64,000 bases of DNA, from the NCBI RefSeq assembly GCF_030347995.1, contig NZ_JAQIBC010000002.1, positions 1 through 64,000 of the forward strand, read 5' to 3'. Made by a program: the position numbers and the translations under genes. The DNA is from Sulfurovum xiamenensis. GTDB taxonomy: Bacteria; Campylobacterota; Campylobacteria; Campylobacterales; Sulfurovaceae. The notes beneath the pieces were generated by a model that was not told the origin of the DNA, made no database searches, and saw nothing but the letters and a program-made list of their open reading frames with translations. Position 1 is the first letter of the stretch, and each line of letters begins with the position of its first letter. Shown here piece after piece: positions 55,269 to 63,941 of the stretch.

Positions 55269-55432
55269 ATTTTCATATGTATATGTTATGTGCAGTTCTT
55301 CTTTCCTCTTTTATGCATAAATCTTATTAAATTTAAAATTATTTTTGTTCTAACAAAAATGACCCGTATCATAGAATGTATGACATTTTAGAAGCATTTT
55401 TAAAAATGCAATATCTACAGTAGAGGATTATC

Positions 55433-55867
55433 ATGTACGTAAGAAATGAGACCATAGAAGAAGAAAATTTAGATTGGGGTGAGCTTACAGAAACATCAAA
55501 AGATAATCAAGATAAACTTATCGAAGATATGAAAGAGGAAGCTGCTCAAGAGCCTATCCCTCAGAAAAAGAAAATATTTTTGAATAACCATGCCAAAATT
55601 CAAAAAATAGGCGCGAAGTTTACTCTAAAAAATGAATTGACAGATCTTATTAAGCAAAATACAGAAATTTCTTTACTTTTGGCTATTGTCTTTCTCCCTT
55701 ATATACTGGGATTTGTTATTAGTTACTTTTTATTTTATTTCTATGGTGGCATGTCGATCAATAACTTTCTCTCTGTAGAACAGGTACCTACGACCATTGA
55801 ACTATGGTCCATCGGTGCATATTTATTTGTAACTGTTGGTGCTGTTTTGGCTTTTTTTATTCCGTAG
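55433..55867 (+). CDS. Small membrane protein under riboswitch control
   Basis: 144 residues: an acidic, coil-forming N-terminus (TIEEENLDWGELTETSKDNQ), a basic patch with PQKKKIFLNNHAKIQKIG, then two membrane helices (~78-103 and ~124-143) separated by a short SINNFLSVEQVP loop. AGAGGA lies 6 nt before the ATG. I do not recognise a family. The only regulatory clue is the GEMM-I aptamer in its leader, so it is likely a c-di-GMP-responsive envelope protein. Confidence 0.68.
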   Translation: MYVRNETIEEENLDWGELTETSKDNQDKLIEDMKEEAAQEPIPQKKKIFLNNHAKIQKIGAKFTLKNELTDLIKQNTEISLLLAIVFLPYILGFVISYFLFYFYGGMSINNFLSVEQVPTTIELWSIGAYLFVTVGAVLAFFIP

Positions 55868-55882
55868 TTTGACGTCGATTAA

Positions 55883-55915
55883 TCATAGCATTATGCTGTT
55901 TGTATCATGCTATGA
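55883..55915 (+). terminator. Inverted repeat after the small membrane protein gene
   Basis: TCATAGCAT and ATGCTATGA, a perfect 9-bp stem with a 15-nt loop, 15 nt after the stop. It lacks a T-run, so terminator activity is uncertain. Confidence 0.35.
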
Positions 55916-56099
55916 ACTACACTTATCTAGCATATAGCTTTTAAAACTTTTCTATTGACCTAACTTTCCATTACAATCATTTTTCTATTTTTGCTATCAA
56001 TACTAGATACATGTTTAAAAATAAGTATGATCGCTTTTTGTTTTATGTATTACAGGTAAGATATGTAAGGATTTAAAAATGTTAGATTTTTATTAGTTC

Positions 56100-56123
56100 A
56101 TTCCACCCATATGAGGGTGGAAT
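56100..56123 (-). terminator. Hairpin after the pentaheme cytochrome gene
   Basis: ATTCCACCC-atatga-GGGTGGAAT, a perfect 9-bp stem, 12 nt past the stop of the minus-strand cytochrome gene. Confidence 0.55.
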
Positions 56124-56135
56124 AAAGAAGTTTCA

Positions 56136-58526
56136 CTAGAGCGTTTCAGTATAACTTCCTACTTCTGTTACCAGATGTTTTGCAGCATCGCTTGCTGCCT
56201 GGTCTAAGAATCCAGTTGCTGGATCAACGATGAATTGACCATTGGCACCTTTTTGCATATAGTAGACTTTATACGTAGCGTTTACGCCTGTTTTACCAGA
56301 GATATCATAGGTAAAGGTATAGGTCTCTGTCTCATTAGGACTTAAACGTGTATCTTTGTCAACTAAATTAGAGTCAAATCCAGGACGCACTACAAATACA
56401 GGATCTGTATTAGGATCACTATCTAGGTCATATTTTTTACCTGTTTCATGTCCGTAGATACGTGTAAAGTTCGTCGTGTCTGAAGCATCTACGATCGCTG
56501 CATTAAACACTGTTCCTGTGGTTTTACCATCAGTAACTGTTTGATTTTTTACAGTTCCATCTGTAGCTGAAATAGTTACCTTACCTGTCTCATAACTTGC
56601 AAAGTTTTGAGAAGCAATAGCACTACCGTCAAGATCAGCTACTTTTCCTGGGAAGTCAAGGTTTGCACTTCCGTTTTCCATTACTGTGACAGTTGGATCT
56701 TGTGAGTTATCCAGTGTTTTACCTGTAAGTGTTGCTAATGTATTAGTAGCATCTGTGAATGTGGATATACCACTTGTAGATGTTGGTGTGAGTCTATTCC
56801 CTTCTGCATCTGTAACAATGAGACGTGTAAGCACTCTTCTCATAGGATGTGCTCCTGGAAACATATGACCTGTTTTATTTGATAATGTTGTTGAAACGAT
56901 CAAAATATCTCCCACTTGCCAAGCATTAACACTTGCATCAAAACCACTTTTTATTTTTGCAACTGCTGCAACTTTGTCTCCACCTGTCTTTGAAGCACCC
57001 AGGAATCCATGTGAATTCAACCATTTACCAACTACCGGACTTTCATCCCTTAGGTTTTCCGGATCTGCCGGGTCAAAGTGTGGTGTTAAGGCAGGGTTAT
57101 CTGCAAGGGTGAACAGCTTGTCAGGTCGTGCCCATTGGTGAAGTACCGTACCTTCGATCTTCTCCATATGACACTTTTGACATTTTGGAGAGCTCATCGT
57201 GTCATCCATATTGTTATCACCACCTGTTGTGACTGCATTCCATGTAGAACATAATTCCATAAATTTTCCAGCACCATCTTCTCCACCTGGTACTGCTGCA
57301 CCCGCACTTCTTTGGTGACAAGAGAGACATAACGCTTTTCCATGATCTGCAAAGTGATTAAACTCTGAACCATCACCACTGAATGCAGGGTTCAAATGTG
57401 CATCGGCAAAGTTTGGATTAATATAGGCTGATCTGTTTGTCTCATCAGTTTCATTCTCATTGGAGATACCTGTGACACCAAACGGTCCATAGAACGGTCC
57501 ACCCGTAAAGTGTACTTTTCCATCCGTACCATTGATATCTTTTCTTGCCATAGAGTAACGTCCATCTTTCGCTCTATTGGTGGTATCTGTTGCATCACCT
57601 AATGCAGTATAATCTTTTGGTTTCTCAGGTCCCCAGAGTCTAAAGAACTTGTTCATATCCGGATTAGTTGCATCAGTACTATAACTGAGTATATCCCCAA
57701 CATCAGCTTTAATCGGTCCATGTGGTCCTACTCTCATAGTATTTGCTAATGTGTATGTATCTCCTGATTGCATCAAACGAGGTGTCTCTATACTATGACA
57801 GAACGCACAGTTAATACCTTCACGGTTTGCCTCATGTCCGATCTGGAATGTAGCTTTATAGACCACATTTTGGTGACTGTTTGCAGCGATTACAGCAATC
57901 TCTCCATTCGCATCATTCACTTCATGTGTACTTTTCAATGCAAGTAATTCTGAATTATTTATATCAGTGGCATCTTGCAATTCTGTAACAGTTACCTGTA
58001 CATCGCCAGCATAGTAAGCACTTGGAGCATGACACTTGATACAGGTTTGGGCTGCACCACTAAACATATTTTTAGTCCCAATTCCAACAGAGGCTTGTTC
58101 ATATAATATATCTTTTGTCTCACCAATTTTTGCTAAATGAGTACGTAAGAAATCCTGAAACTTACTTTGGAAAATAGGATCCGTCCATGATTTTCCATGC
58201 ATGGAACCTTTCCATGTATCGTACAACTCATTGTGACAGTTCTGACACTTTTTATCGGCACTGTCAAATAGAGTATGATTAAAATCTACACCAGTATGAT
58301 ATTCAGCAGCTGCAGCTGATAGAGGTGATACACGTGTACCACCAGTATAGTCCACATAGGTAATATTCTGATCTGTGACTATCTGATACCCTAACTCACC
58401 TGGAGCAGGATCACTGTCCGTAATAGTTGTTACCGTGGATGTGCTGCTACCACCACCACATCCGCTTAATGAAAACACAATGCCTGTACCCAGCACGAGC
58501 ATTAATGATTTAACATTTAACTTCAT
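56136..58526 (-). CDS. Pentaheme c-type cytochrome lipoprotein
   Basis: 796 residues: lipobox LSGC near residue 23, then five CxxCH heme sites (CQNCH, CIKCH, CAFCH, CLSCH, CQKCH), the first followed by ELYDTWKGSMHGKSW, as in cytochrome c554-like multiheme proteins. The C-terminal ~330 residues are heme-free and beta-rich. It is probably an outer-surface or periplasmic lipid-anchored electron carrier. The electron partner and acceptor are unknown, and no oxidoreductase genes lie nearby. AAGGAAG precedes the ATG. A 9-bp palindrome lies about 50 nt upstream. Confidence 0.87.
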   Translation of the reverse strand: MKLNVKSLMLVLGTGIVFSLSGCGGGSSTSTVTTITDSDPAPGELGYQIVTDQNITYVDYTGGTRVSPLSAAAAEYHTGVDFNHTLFDSADKKCQNCHNELYDTWKGSMHGKSWTDPIFQSKFQDFLRTHLAKIGETKDILYEQASVGIGTKNMFSGAAQTCIKCHAPSAYYAGDVQVTVTELQDATDINNSELLALKSTHEVNDANGEIAVIAANSHQNVVYKATFQIGHEANREGINCAFCHSIETPRLMQSGDTYTLANTMRVGPHGPIKADVGDILSYSTDATNPDMNKFFRLWGPEKPKDYTALGDATDTTNRAKDGRYSMARKDINGTDGKVHFTGGPFYGPFGVTGISNENETDETNRSAYINPNFADAHLNPAFSGDGSEFNHFADHGKALCLSCHQRSAGAAVPGGEDGAGKFMELCSTWNAVTTGGDNNMDDTMSSPKCQKCHMEKIEGTVLHQWARPDKLFTLADNPALTPHFDPADPENLRDESPVVGKWLNSHGFLGASKTGGDKVAAVAKIKSGFDASVNAWQVGDILIVSTTLSNKTGHMFPGAHPMRRVLTRLIVTDAEGNRLTPTSTSGISTFTDATNTLATLTGKTLDNSQDPTVTVMENGSANLDFPGKVADLDGSAIASQNFASYETGKVTISATDGTVKNQTVTDGKTTGTVFNAAIVDASDTTNFTRIYGHETGKKYDLDSDPNTDPVFVVRPGFDSNLVDKDTRLSPNETETYTFTYDISGKTGVNATYKVYYMQKGANGQFIVDPATGFLDQAASDAAKHLVTEVGSYTETL

Positions 58527-58576
58527 TCTTCTTCCTTTTAGTCTAATGTTTATTAAGACACTGAGTGTCCACCATT

Positions 58577-58598
58577 AGATATTAGAATACTAATATCT
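58577..58598. promoter_or_regulatory. Palindromic operator-like site before the cytochrome gene
   Basis: AGATATTAG-aata-CTAATATCT is a perfect 9-bp inverted repeat 51-72 nt upstream of the cytochrome start. Size and position suit a dimeric regulator. Confidence 0.4.
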
Positions 58599-58740
58599 CC
58601 CCCTATGAATTGATATAAAACAATCCATTTTAATTTTAAACTATAAGTGTTAAGTAAGTGTTAAATAAAACTTTATCTTATGATAAATTATTTTGAAGAA
58701 GTCAAATTCTTACATTGCTTTTATCAGTATAAAGATCAAG

Positions 58741-58757
58741 TATGACAATATGTCATA
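58741..58757. promoter_or_regulatory. Palindrome upstream of the DNA polymerase gene
   Basis: TATGAC-aatat-GTCATA, a 6-bp inverted repeat ending 27 nt before the -10 box of the Y-family polymerase. Confidence 0.35.
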
Positions 58758-58784
58758 TATTTGAGGATGGATTTTGAAGATCGA

Positions 58785-58790
58785 TATAAT
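58785..58790 (+). promoter_or_regulatory. -10 box of the Y-family polymerase gene
   Basis: TATAAT 29 nt before the TTG start codon, giving a leader of roughly 23 nt that includes GGAGG. Confidence 0.5.
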
Positions 58791-58819
58791 GGAGATAGAT
58801 ATTTTATGGAGGACAACTT

Positions 58820-60088
58820 TTGTTTTTGCATATCGATATAGACAGTTTTTTTGCTTCTGCAGAACGTTCTGTAGACCATAGGCTTAAAGGTATACCTATG
58901 TGTGTAGGATCCCGTAGCAACCTTGAGATATTTAACAAGAAACGCACCTATATCAAGCTTATGAATGATAATTCAGGGGCCTTTGTGACTCCTGTATTCT
59001 ACAGTGATAAAAAGAAAACATTCGAGTCTTATTTTGTAGATGAGATAGAGGGAAGAAAAAAGATACGGGGCATCGTGACCACTGCTAGTTATGAAGCTAG
59101 ATCATGTGGGGTGAAGACAGCCATGCCCATTGCCCAGGCTTTACAGCTTTGTCCTCAGTTAACGGTCGTGCCTTCGAACTATCCGCTTTATCATAAGCTT
59201 TCTCATAAGATACATGCATTTATCTCTGCACATATACCCCAAGTAGAGCAGTATAGCATCGATGAGTTTTTCGGAGATGTCAGCGGATGGAAGAGAGATG
59301 AAGAGGTGTATGTTTTCGCTCAAGAGTTGCAGTCAAAGATACTTGAGTATTTTGATATTCCTGTTTCTATAGGTATTGCCAAAGCAAAATGGATCGCTAA
59401 ACTGGCAACAGAATCTGCCAAGCCTTACGGTGTGTACGAAGTGAAGGATATAGATAGCTATATAGAAAAGATTCCTATCAAAGAGTTTCCGGGTATAGGA
59501 AAAGGATTTCAAAAGAGGCTTGAATCACATTATATCTCTACACTGGGCGATATAAAACGGCATAAAACACTTTTTGAATCATGGAAAAAACCCGGTATTC
59601 AACTTTATAGACGTGTCACAGGAACAGACAATGAAGGTATCAGCAGCAGAGGGGAGAGGAAGTCCATAGGGATCAGCCGTACGTTTGATGCCATACATGA
59701 CCGTGATGAGATCAAGAGACGTATTATGATCATGGCAAGGCATATCATCTATATGGTGATGGCTATGGAGGTGAATCCTACAAGCTATTATCTGAAGATA
59801 GGGTATGAGTATGGTGGCAAAGCAAAAAAGACACTGACTGTGGACAGAGTCTTCTCTGAAACACTCTTTAAGTCCATGCTTTCAGAGATGTATGAAGAGA
59901 TGGTCCAGCCCAATAAAGGGGCCATAAAACTGACGTTGAACGTTTCAAATTTTGCTTCACTTAACCTGAAGACACTTTCACTGATAGATTTTTATGAGGA
60001 CAGTAAAGAAAAACAGTTACATCAAAATATACATGCGTTAAGAACACGTTTTGGACTAGATATCATCAAAACAGGAAATGAATTCTAA
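58820..60088 (+). CDS. Y-family DNA polymerase (DinB/UmuC-like)
   Basis: 422 residues, translesion polymerase. Catalytic acids lie in HIDIDSFFASAE (residues 4-15) and YSIDEFFGDVSG; TTASYEARSCGVKTAMP and the HhH-like EFPGIGKGFQKRL are present. Start is TTG at 58820, fixed by GGAGG upstream and homology beginning at FLHIDIDSFF. An extra segment of about 45 residues (NLEIFNKKRTYIKLMNDN to EIEGRKKIR) sits between VGSRS and GIVTTASYEAR, where DinB has only a few residues. No clear beta-clamp motif at the C-terminus. A stress role is expected from the family. Confidence 0.9.
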   Translation: MFLHIDIDSFFASAERSVDHRLKGIPMCVGSRSNLEIFNKKRTYIKLMNDNSGAFVTPVFYSDKKKTFESYFVDEIEGRKKIRGIVTTASYEARSCGVKTAMPIAQALQLCPQLTVVPSNYPLYHKLSHKIHAFISAHIPQVEQYSIDEFFGDVSGWKRDEEVYVFAQELQSKILEYFDIPVSIGIAKAKWIAKLATESAKPYGVYEVKDIDSYIEKIPIKEFPGIGKGFQKRLESHYISTLGDIKRHKTLFESWKKPGIQLYRRVTGTDNEGISSRGERKSIGISRTFDAIHDRDEIKRRIMIMARHIIYMVMAMEVNPTSYYLKIGYEYGGKAKKTLTVDRVFSETLFKSMLSEMYEEMVQPNKGAIKLTLNVSNFASLNLKTLSLIDFYEDSKEKQLHQNIHALRTRFGLDIIKTGNEF

Positions 60089-60127
60089 AATAGTATCAAA
60101 TATATTTAAGTTGTTAGTGTTTCATGC

Positions 60128-60138
60128 TACAATGCTGT
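60128..60138 (+). promoter_or_regulatory. Extended -10 abutting the GGDEF-EAL start codon
   Basis: TGCTACAAT at 60125-60133 is followed after 5 nt by ATG at 60139. No Shine-Dalgarno is present, so transcription may start at or beside the start codon. Confidence 0.35.
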
Positions 60139-62400
60139 ATGAATTTAAAAAGACTGTTCTCGACAATAAAAGAGCTTCAAACGGTTGATGACTCTGTGAT
60201 CATCGCACTCTATACACTTTCAACTAGAGCACTCTTGGTTGTTGTTCTGTTAGCTATTTTAGTAATTATAGCTTTATACCCAGTACTTCATGGAAGTATC
60301 CTGGTATGGGCACTGAGTCTGATGCTCTTAACGGGATATAGACTTTATTCTGCGTATATGTTTAAACAAAACCCTAAAAAATACTCCATGGCATTATGGT
60401 ACAAGAAATTTATCTTTGATGCAATATTAACCGCACTTGTTTTCTCAACATTAGGTTTTATTTTTATACATCAGGTGGATCCCTATTATCAACTTTATAT
60501 CGTTGCAGTACTTTTAGGCTTGTCTTTAGGTTCTACAGTCTCTTTATCGGCAGATGCACGACTCAACATCATGTATTCAGCTATTCTTTTATTGCCTCTT
60601 ATCTATTCAATGGCATTTCTTTATGATACACCTTTGCATATCATACTTACAATTTCATTGATCTTGTATTTTCTTGCACAAGCGACCAATATCTATAATA
60701 TGTATAAACAGAAAAATGCTTTTAATACGTTGCAATCTGAGCATATGCTCTTAAACAGTTTGTTTAAAAATGCACCTCTTGGTATCTTTACCTATGATAA
60801 AGACCTCAAGGTACTGGAGTGCAATGAACAGTTAAAGAAACTCTTTGAGTATGAAACAGATGAGATCAGAGGTATGGATCTTCATCTCCTTCCGGATAGA
60901 GATATAGTAAAAGTATTAGAAAATGCCATTATAGAGGGAACAGAGTCTTATGAAGGTCCCTATGTATCTCTAAAGAATAAGTCTTTTTGGATCGATGCCA
61001 AAGTGTTTTCTTTTACCGATCTGGATAATAATATTTTGGGTGGCGTAGGTATGATAGAGGATAAAACGAAAGAACATACCGCCTTAATAGATCTTGAATA
61101 TATGGTGCAGCATGATGTACTTACAGGTTTGTTAAATCGTAGAGGTTTTAGAATCTATATGGAGAACCTTGTAACGAGTCCAAAACATCAAACATATTTT
61201 TCCATACTTTTTTATCTTGATCTCAATCAGTTTAAAAGCATTAATGACTCTTTGGGACATCAAGTTGGAGATGATGTTCTTCTTGCTGTTTCTAAACGTT
61301 TGACCAATCTTTTAGGAAAAGATTGTATGGTAAGCAGATTAGGGGGAGATGAATTTATCATTATCATTCCACATGTATCAGAAGATAAAAATATGGCAAA
61401 TCAAGAAGCTGAAGAGTTTTCTAGAGAGATACAGGATCTTTTCTTAGAACCATTTATTATAAAAGAGATGCATTTACATATTAAATCAAGTATTGGTATC
61501 GTGCTTATGGATCCTGGTTATAAGGATATCGTAGAGATCATAAGACATGCTGACCTTTCAATGTATCAAGCAAAGATTGATAATGGACATATCGCCTATT
61601 ATGATTCCTCTTTGGACAAACAACAAAAAGAGCTATTTATACTTCAGCATGATCTGATATATGCAGTCAAAAATAATCAGTTGGGTCTCTTTTATCAACC
61701 GGTTGTTTCCATAGATGGTAATATCGTGAGTTCTGCGGAGGCACTTGTACGTTGGGAACATCCGACAAGAGGGTCTCTCTCACCACAGGATTTTATACCA
61801 TTGGCTATGAAAGCAGGTCTGATTTCACAGATTACATGGTGGGTTCTTGATACTATATGTCAGCATATATCTCACTGGAAAAAAGAGAATAGATGGAATC
61901 TTGAGTATATTTCAATGAATGTCAATGCACAGCAATTTGTAGAAAATGATTTTGCTAGAGAATTTCTCAAAAAGTTAAAAGAGTATGGACTGGAGACTAA
62001 TGACATTATGATAGAGATCACAGAACGATCACTGATTGATAATTTTGATTATACAGAAGATGTCATCACTGAATTACGGAGACAGGGAGTAAGATGTGCC
62101 ATCGATGATTTTGGTACAGGCTACTCTTCTTTATCTTATTTGAAGAAGCTTTCTTTCCATACATTGAAGATAGATAAGGAATTCATAAAAAATATCGAAA
62201 CCAGCGCTAAAGAGGTACATCTTGTTTCAAGTATTTTGGGTATAGGAAGACAATTTGACTATAACATCGTTATAGAAGGTATTGAAAATGAACAGCAACA
62301 AGAGCTGCTGAGAGAGTTAGATCCAAAACTTAGGTATCAAGGATACCATTTTTGCAAAGCCATTGATGCAGAAGAGTTTAGTGAACGTTTTTTAACATAG
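60139..62400 (+). CDS. Membrane PAS-GGDEF-EAL protein
   Basis: About 753 residues: five to six N-terminal membrane helices (~25-185), PAS domain (~205-315; LFKNAPLGIFTYDKDLKVLECNEQLKKLF), GGDEF domain with intact RLGGDEF, then EAL domain with SAEALVRWEHP, ITERSLIDN and DDFGTGYSSLSYLKKLSF. The position of the I-site (RxxD before GGDEF) reads LGKD, so product inhibition is probably lost. The start at 60139 is favoured by a possible leaderless promoter; ATG 60124 is the alternative. It lies directly upstream of the tandem riboswitch pair and is a natural source or sink of its ligand. Confidence 0.92.
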   Translation: MNLKRLFSTIKELQTVDDSVIIALYTLSTRALLVVVLLAILVIIALYPVLHGSILVWALSLMLLTGYRLYSAYMFKQNPKKYSMALWYKKFIFDAILTALVFSTLGFIFIHQVDPYYQLYIVAVLLGLSLGSTVSLSADARLNIMYSAILLLPLIYSMAFLYDTPLHIILTISLILYFLAQATNIYNMYKQKNAFNTLQSEHMLLNSLFKNAPLGIFTYDKDLKVLECNEQLKKLFEYETDEIRGMDLHLLPDRDIVKVLENAIIEGTESYEGPYVSLKNKSFWIDAKVFSFTDLDNNILGGVGMIEDKTKEHTALIDLEYMVQHDVLTGLLNRRGFRIYMENLVTSPKHQTYFSILFYLDLNQFKSINDSLGHQVGDDVLLAVSKRLTNLLGKDCMVSRLGGDEFIIIIPHVSEDKNMANQEAEEFSREIQDLFLEPFIIKEMHLHIKSSIGIVLMDPGYKDIVEIIRHADLSMYQAKIDNGHIAYYDSSLDKQQKELFILQHDLIYAVKNNQLGLFYQPVVSIDGNIVSSAEALVRWEHPTRGSLSPQDFIPLAMKAGLISQITWWVLDTICQHISHWKKENRWNLEYISMNVNAQQFVENDFAREFLKKLKEYGLETNDIMIEITERSLIDNFDYTEDVITELRRQGVRCAIDDFGTGYSSLSYLKKLSFHTLKIDKEFIKNIETSAKEVHLVSSILGIGRQFDYNIVIEGIENEQQQELLRELDPKLRYQGYHFCKAIDAEEFSERFLT

Positions 62401-62473
62401 TTACATAAATTCTTATGTTTTTATCTCCCTTTCATATTTATGTCATTAAAGATGTATCTAATTTTTGATTCTA

Positions 62474-62479
62474 TATAAT
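62474..62479 (+). promoter_or_regulatory. -10 box before the tandem riboswitches
   Basis: TATAAT 32 nt before the first aptamer. The sequence between it and the aptamer (AAAGAGA, TTTTAAATA) is shared with the copy at 63819. Confidence 0.5.
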
Positions 62480-62510
62480 GCTTTTGTTTATCGTAAAGAG
62501 ACTTTTTAAA

Positions 62511-62593
62511 TATTGTTTGTTGTGCCAAACTTGTTGTGAAGCAAGGACGGAAAGCCATGGGTCTTAACTTTAAGATCGCCAGGTTGCCAAATA
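62511..62593 (+). ncRNA. Cyclic di-GMP-I riboswitch, first of a tandem pair
   Basis: P1 TATT-g-TTTG pairs with CAAATA. It has GCCAAAC, CTTGTT-GTGA-AGCAAG, GGACGGAAAGCC, ATGG pairing with CCA, GGTCTTAA/TTAAGATC, and CGCCAGGTTGCC. It is followed by ACCATATGTGTGTATG, then about 75 nt to the second aptamer. No ORF lies between. Confidence 0.93.
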
Positions 62594-62667
62594 CCATATG
62601 TGTGTATGATGTATGATTCTGCCTTTTTCCTACCTGTTTTAATTGCAAATATTATTTAATTCAATTT

Positions 62668-62749
62668 ATTTTGTTGTGCCAAACTTGTTGTGAAGCAAGG
62701 ACGGAAAGCTATGGGTCTTAAAATATTAAGATCGCCAGGCTGCCAAAAT
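62668..62749 (+). ncRNA. Cyclic di-GMP-I riboswitch, second of a tandem pair
   Basis: P1 ATTTTG pairs perfectly with CAAAAT. The core is GGACGGAAAGC, with TATGGGTCTTAA and TTAAGATCGCCAGGCTGCC. The P1 3' strand ends on an in-frame ATG 48 nt before the true lipoprotein start. P1 strands differ from those of other copies but keep pairing, which is strong evidence for a real RNA structure. Confidence 0.93.
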
Positions 62750-62795
62750 GAATCTTACTTCTTTTGTGCAACATTCAATTACACTAAGGATATTT

Positions 62796-63716
62796 ATGAA
62801 AAAATTTCATGCTCTGATCGGTATGATAGTATCGTTCACACTGATGACACTTATCTCTGGATGTGGAGGTGGTATAACTACTGACAGTTCTGCTAGTACC
62901 GCTAGTACAGGTACAGTTGCTCTGCGTCTAACAGATGCACCTACTGATGATAAAAATGTAAAAGGTGTGTATGTAACTTTTGATGCACTGCGTTACCAAT
63001 ATGCAGATAGCAGTGATGGTTGGCAAGATGTGGACCTAAATGAATCAAGAACCATTAATTTACTCGATCTGCAAGACGGAAACACGACACTATTAAATAA
63101 AGTTGAGTTACCCGCAGGAGAGATAGATCATGTACGTTTTGTACTCAATACAAATGAGTGTTATGTTGATCTGGTTGTTGGTGGCATGCAACCCTTAGAA
63201 GTTCCAAGCGGTGATCAAACAGGCTACAAAGCAATCGGAGGATTTACGATACCAGCCGGTGGTACAGTGAATGTTACAGCTGATTTCGATGTAAGAAAAT
63301 CTGTGACTGTGACCGGTAATGTTAAGAAGAATGTAAATGTTACCTATAAGTTAAATCCTACTATCAAGATTATTGATAATATAGAAGTAGGTGAGATCAA
63401 TGGTACAATGACATTGAATTTAGATGAAAATGTTTCATCAGTAATTGTCTATGCTTACGAAGATGGAAGCTGGGATTCTAATGAATCAAATGCAACCAAT
63501 AATTTTGGAAAAGCAATTTTAAGTACAGATGCTACTGACGGAAGCTATACATTACCATGGCTTACTATAGGTACATATGATCTTGTAGTTACTTCACAGG
63601 ATGTTAATGGTACTTTTAAAGACATCTTAGGATACTTTGATGATATCGTTGTATTGCCAGGTGAAACAACAAACCAGGACATTACGGACGAAACAATATC
63701 AACTACACTGCCTTAG
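62796..63716 (+). CDS. DUF4382 lipoprotein under tandem riboswitch control
   Basis: 306 residues: signal MKKFHALIGMIVSFTLMTLI with lipobox ISGC, then a DUF4382 domain (~35-185; TGTVALRLTDAPTDDKNVKGVYVTFDALRY, WQDVDLNE, LLDLQDGNTTLL), then a beta-sandwich C-terminal part (~195-306; GEINGTMTLNLDENVSSVIVYAY) like a carboxypeptidase-regulatory fold. The start at 62796 has AAGGA 5 nt upstream; an ATG at 62748 is in frame but has no binding site and would spoil the signal. Probably a surface protein switched by c-di-GMP. Confidence 0.87.
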   Translation: MKKFHALIGMIVSFTLMTLISGCGGGITTDSSASTASTGTVALRLTDAPTDDKNVKGVYVTFDALRYQYADSSDGWQDVDLNESRTINLLDLQDGNTTLLNKVELPAGEIDHVRFVLNTNECYVDLVVGGMQPLEVPSGDQTGYKAIGGFTIPAGGTVNVTADFDVRKSVTVTGNVKKNVNVTYKLNPTIKIIDNIEVGEINGTMTLNLDENVSSVIVYAYEDGSWDSNESNATNNFGKAILSTDATDGSYTLPWLTIGTYDLVVTSQDVNGTFKDILGYFDDIVVLPGETTNQDITDETISTTLP

Positions 63717-63726
63717 GCCACATATT

Positions 63727-63747
63727 CCTCACTTATTAGAAGTGGGG
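63727..63747 (+). terminator. Hairpin after the DUF4382 gene
   Basis: CCTCACTT-attag-AAGTGGGG, an 8-bp stem with one G-T pair, 10 nt after the stop. No T-tract, so a weak or Rho-assisted end. Confidence 0.45.
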
Positions 63748-63818
63748 AAACTCAATAAATAAATCTTAGCCTATGATTCTTCTTCACGCTCAAAGAGCTA
63801 TTTAATCATTTATCTTAT

Positions 63819-63824
63819 ATAATA
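63819..63824 (+). promoter_or_regulatory. -10 box before the last riboswitch
   Basis: TATAAT 38 nt before the aptamer, in a context similar to that at 62474. Confidence 0.45.
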
Positions 63825-63861
63825 AGCATGTTTTATACGTTAAAGAGATATTTTAAATACT

Positions 63862-63941
63862 ATTTGTTGTGCCAAACTTGTTGTGAAGCAAGGACGGAAA
63901 GCCATGGGTCTTAATCTTAAGATCGCCAGGTTGCCAAATAC
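63862..63941 (+). ncRNA. Cyclic di-GMP-I riboswitch at the window edge
   Basis: P1 TATTTG/CAAATA is perfect, with the same core as the 62511 copy. Upstream and downstream flanks (ACCATATGTGCGTATGATGTA, then a pyrimidine-rich stretch and CCTGTTT) also match the 62511 copy. The controlled gene lies beyond the window. Confidence 0.92.

Noticed and set aside
60111..60133. TTGTTA as -35 for the GGDEF-EAL gene
   Set aside because: It is only 11 nt from the -10, too close for a normal sigma70 promoter.
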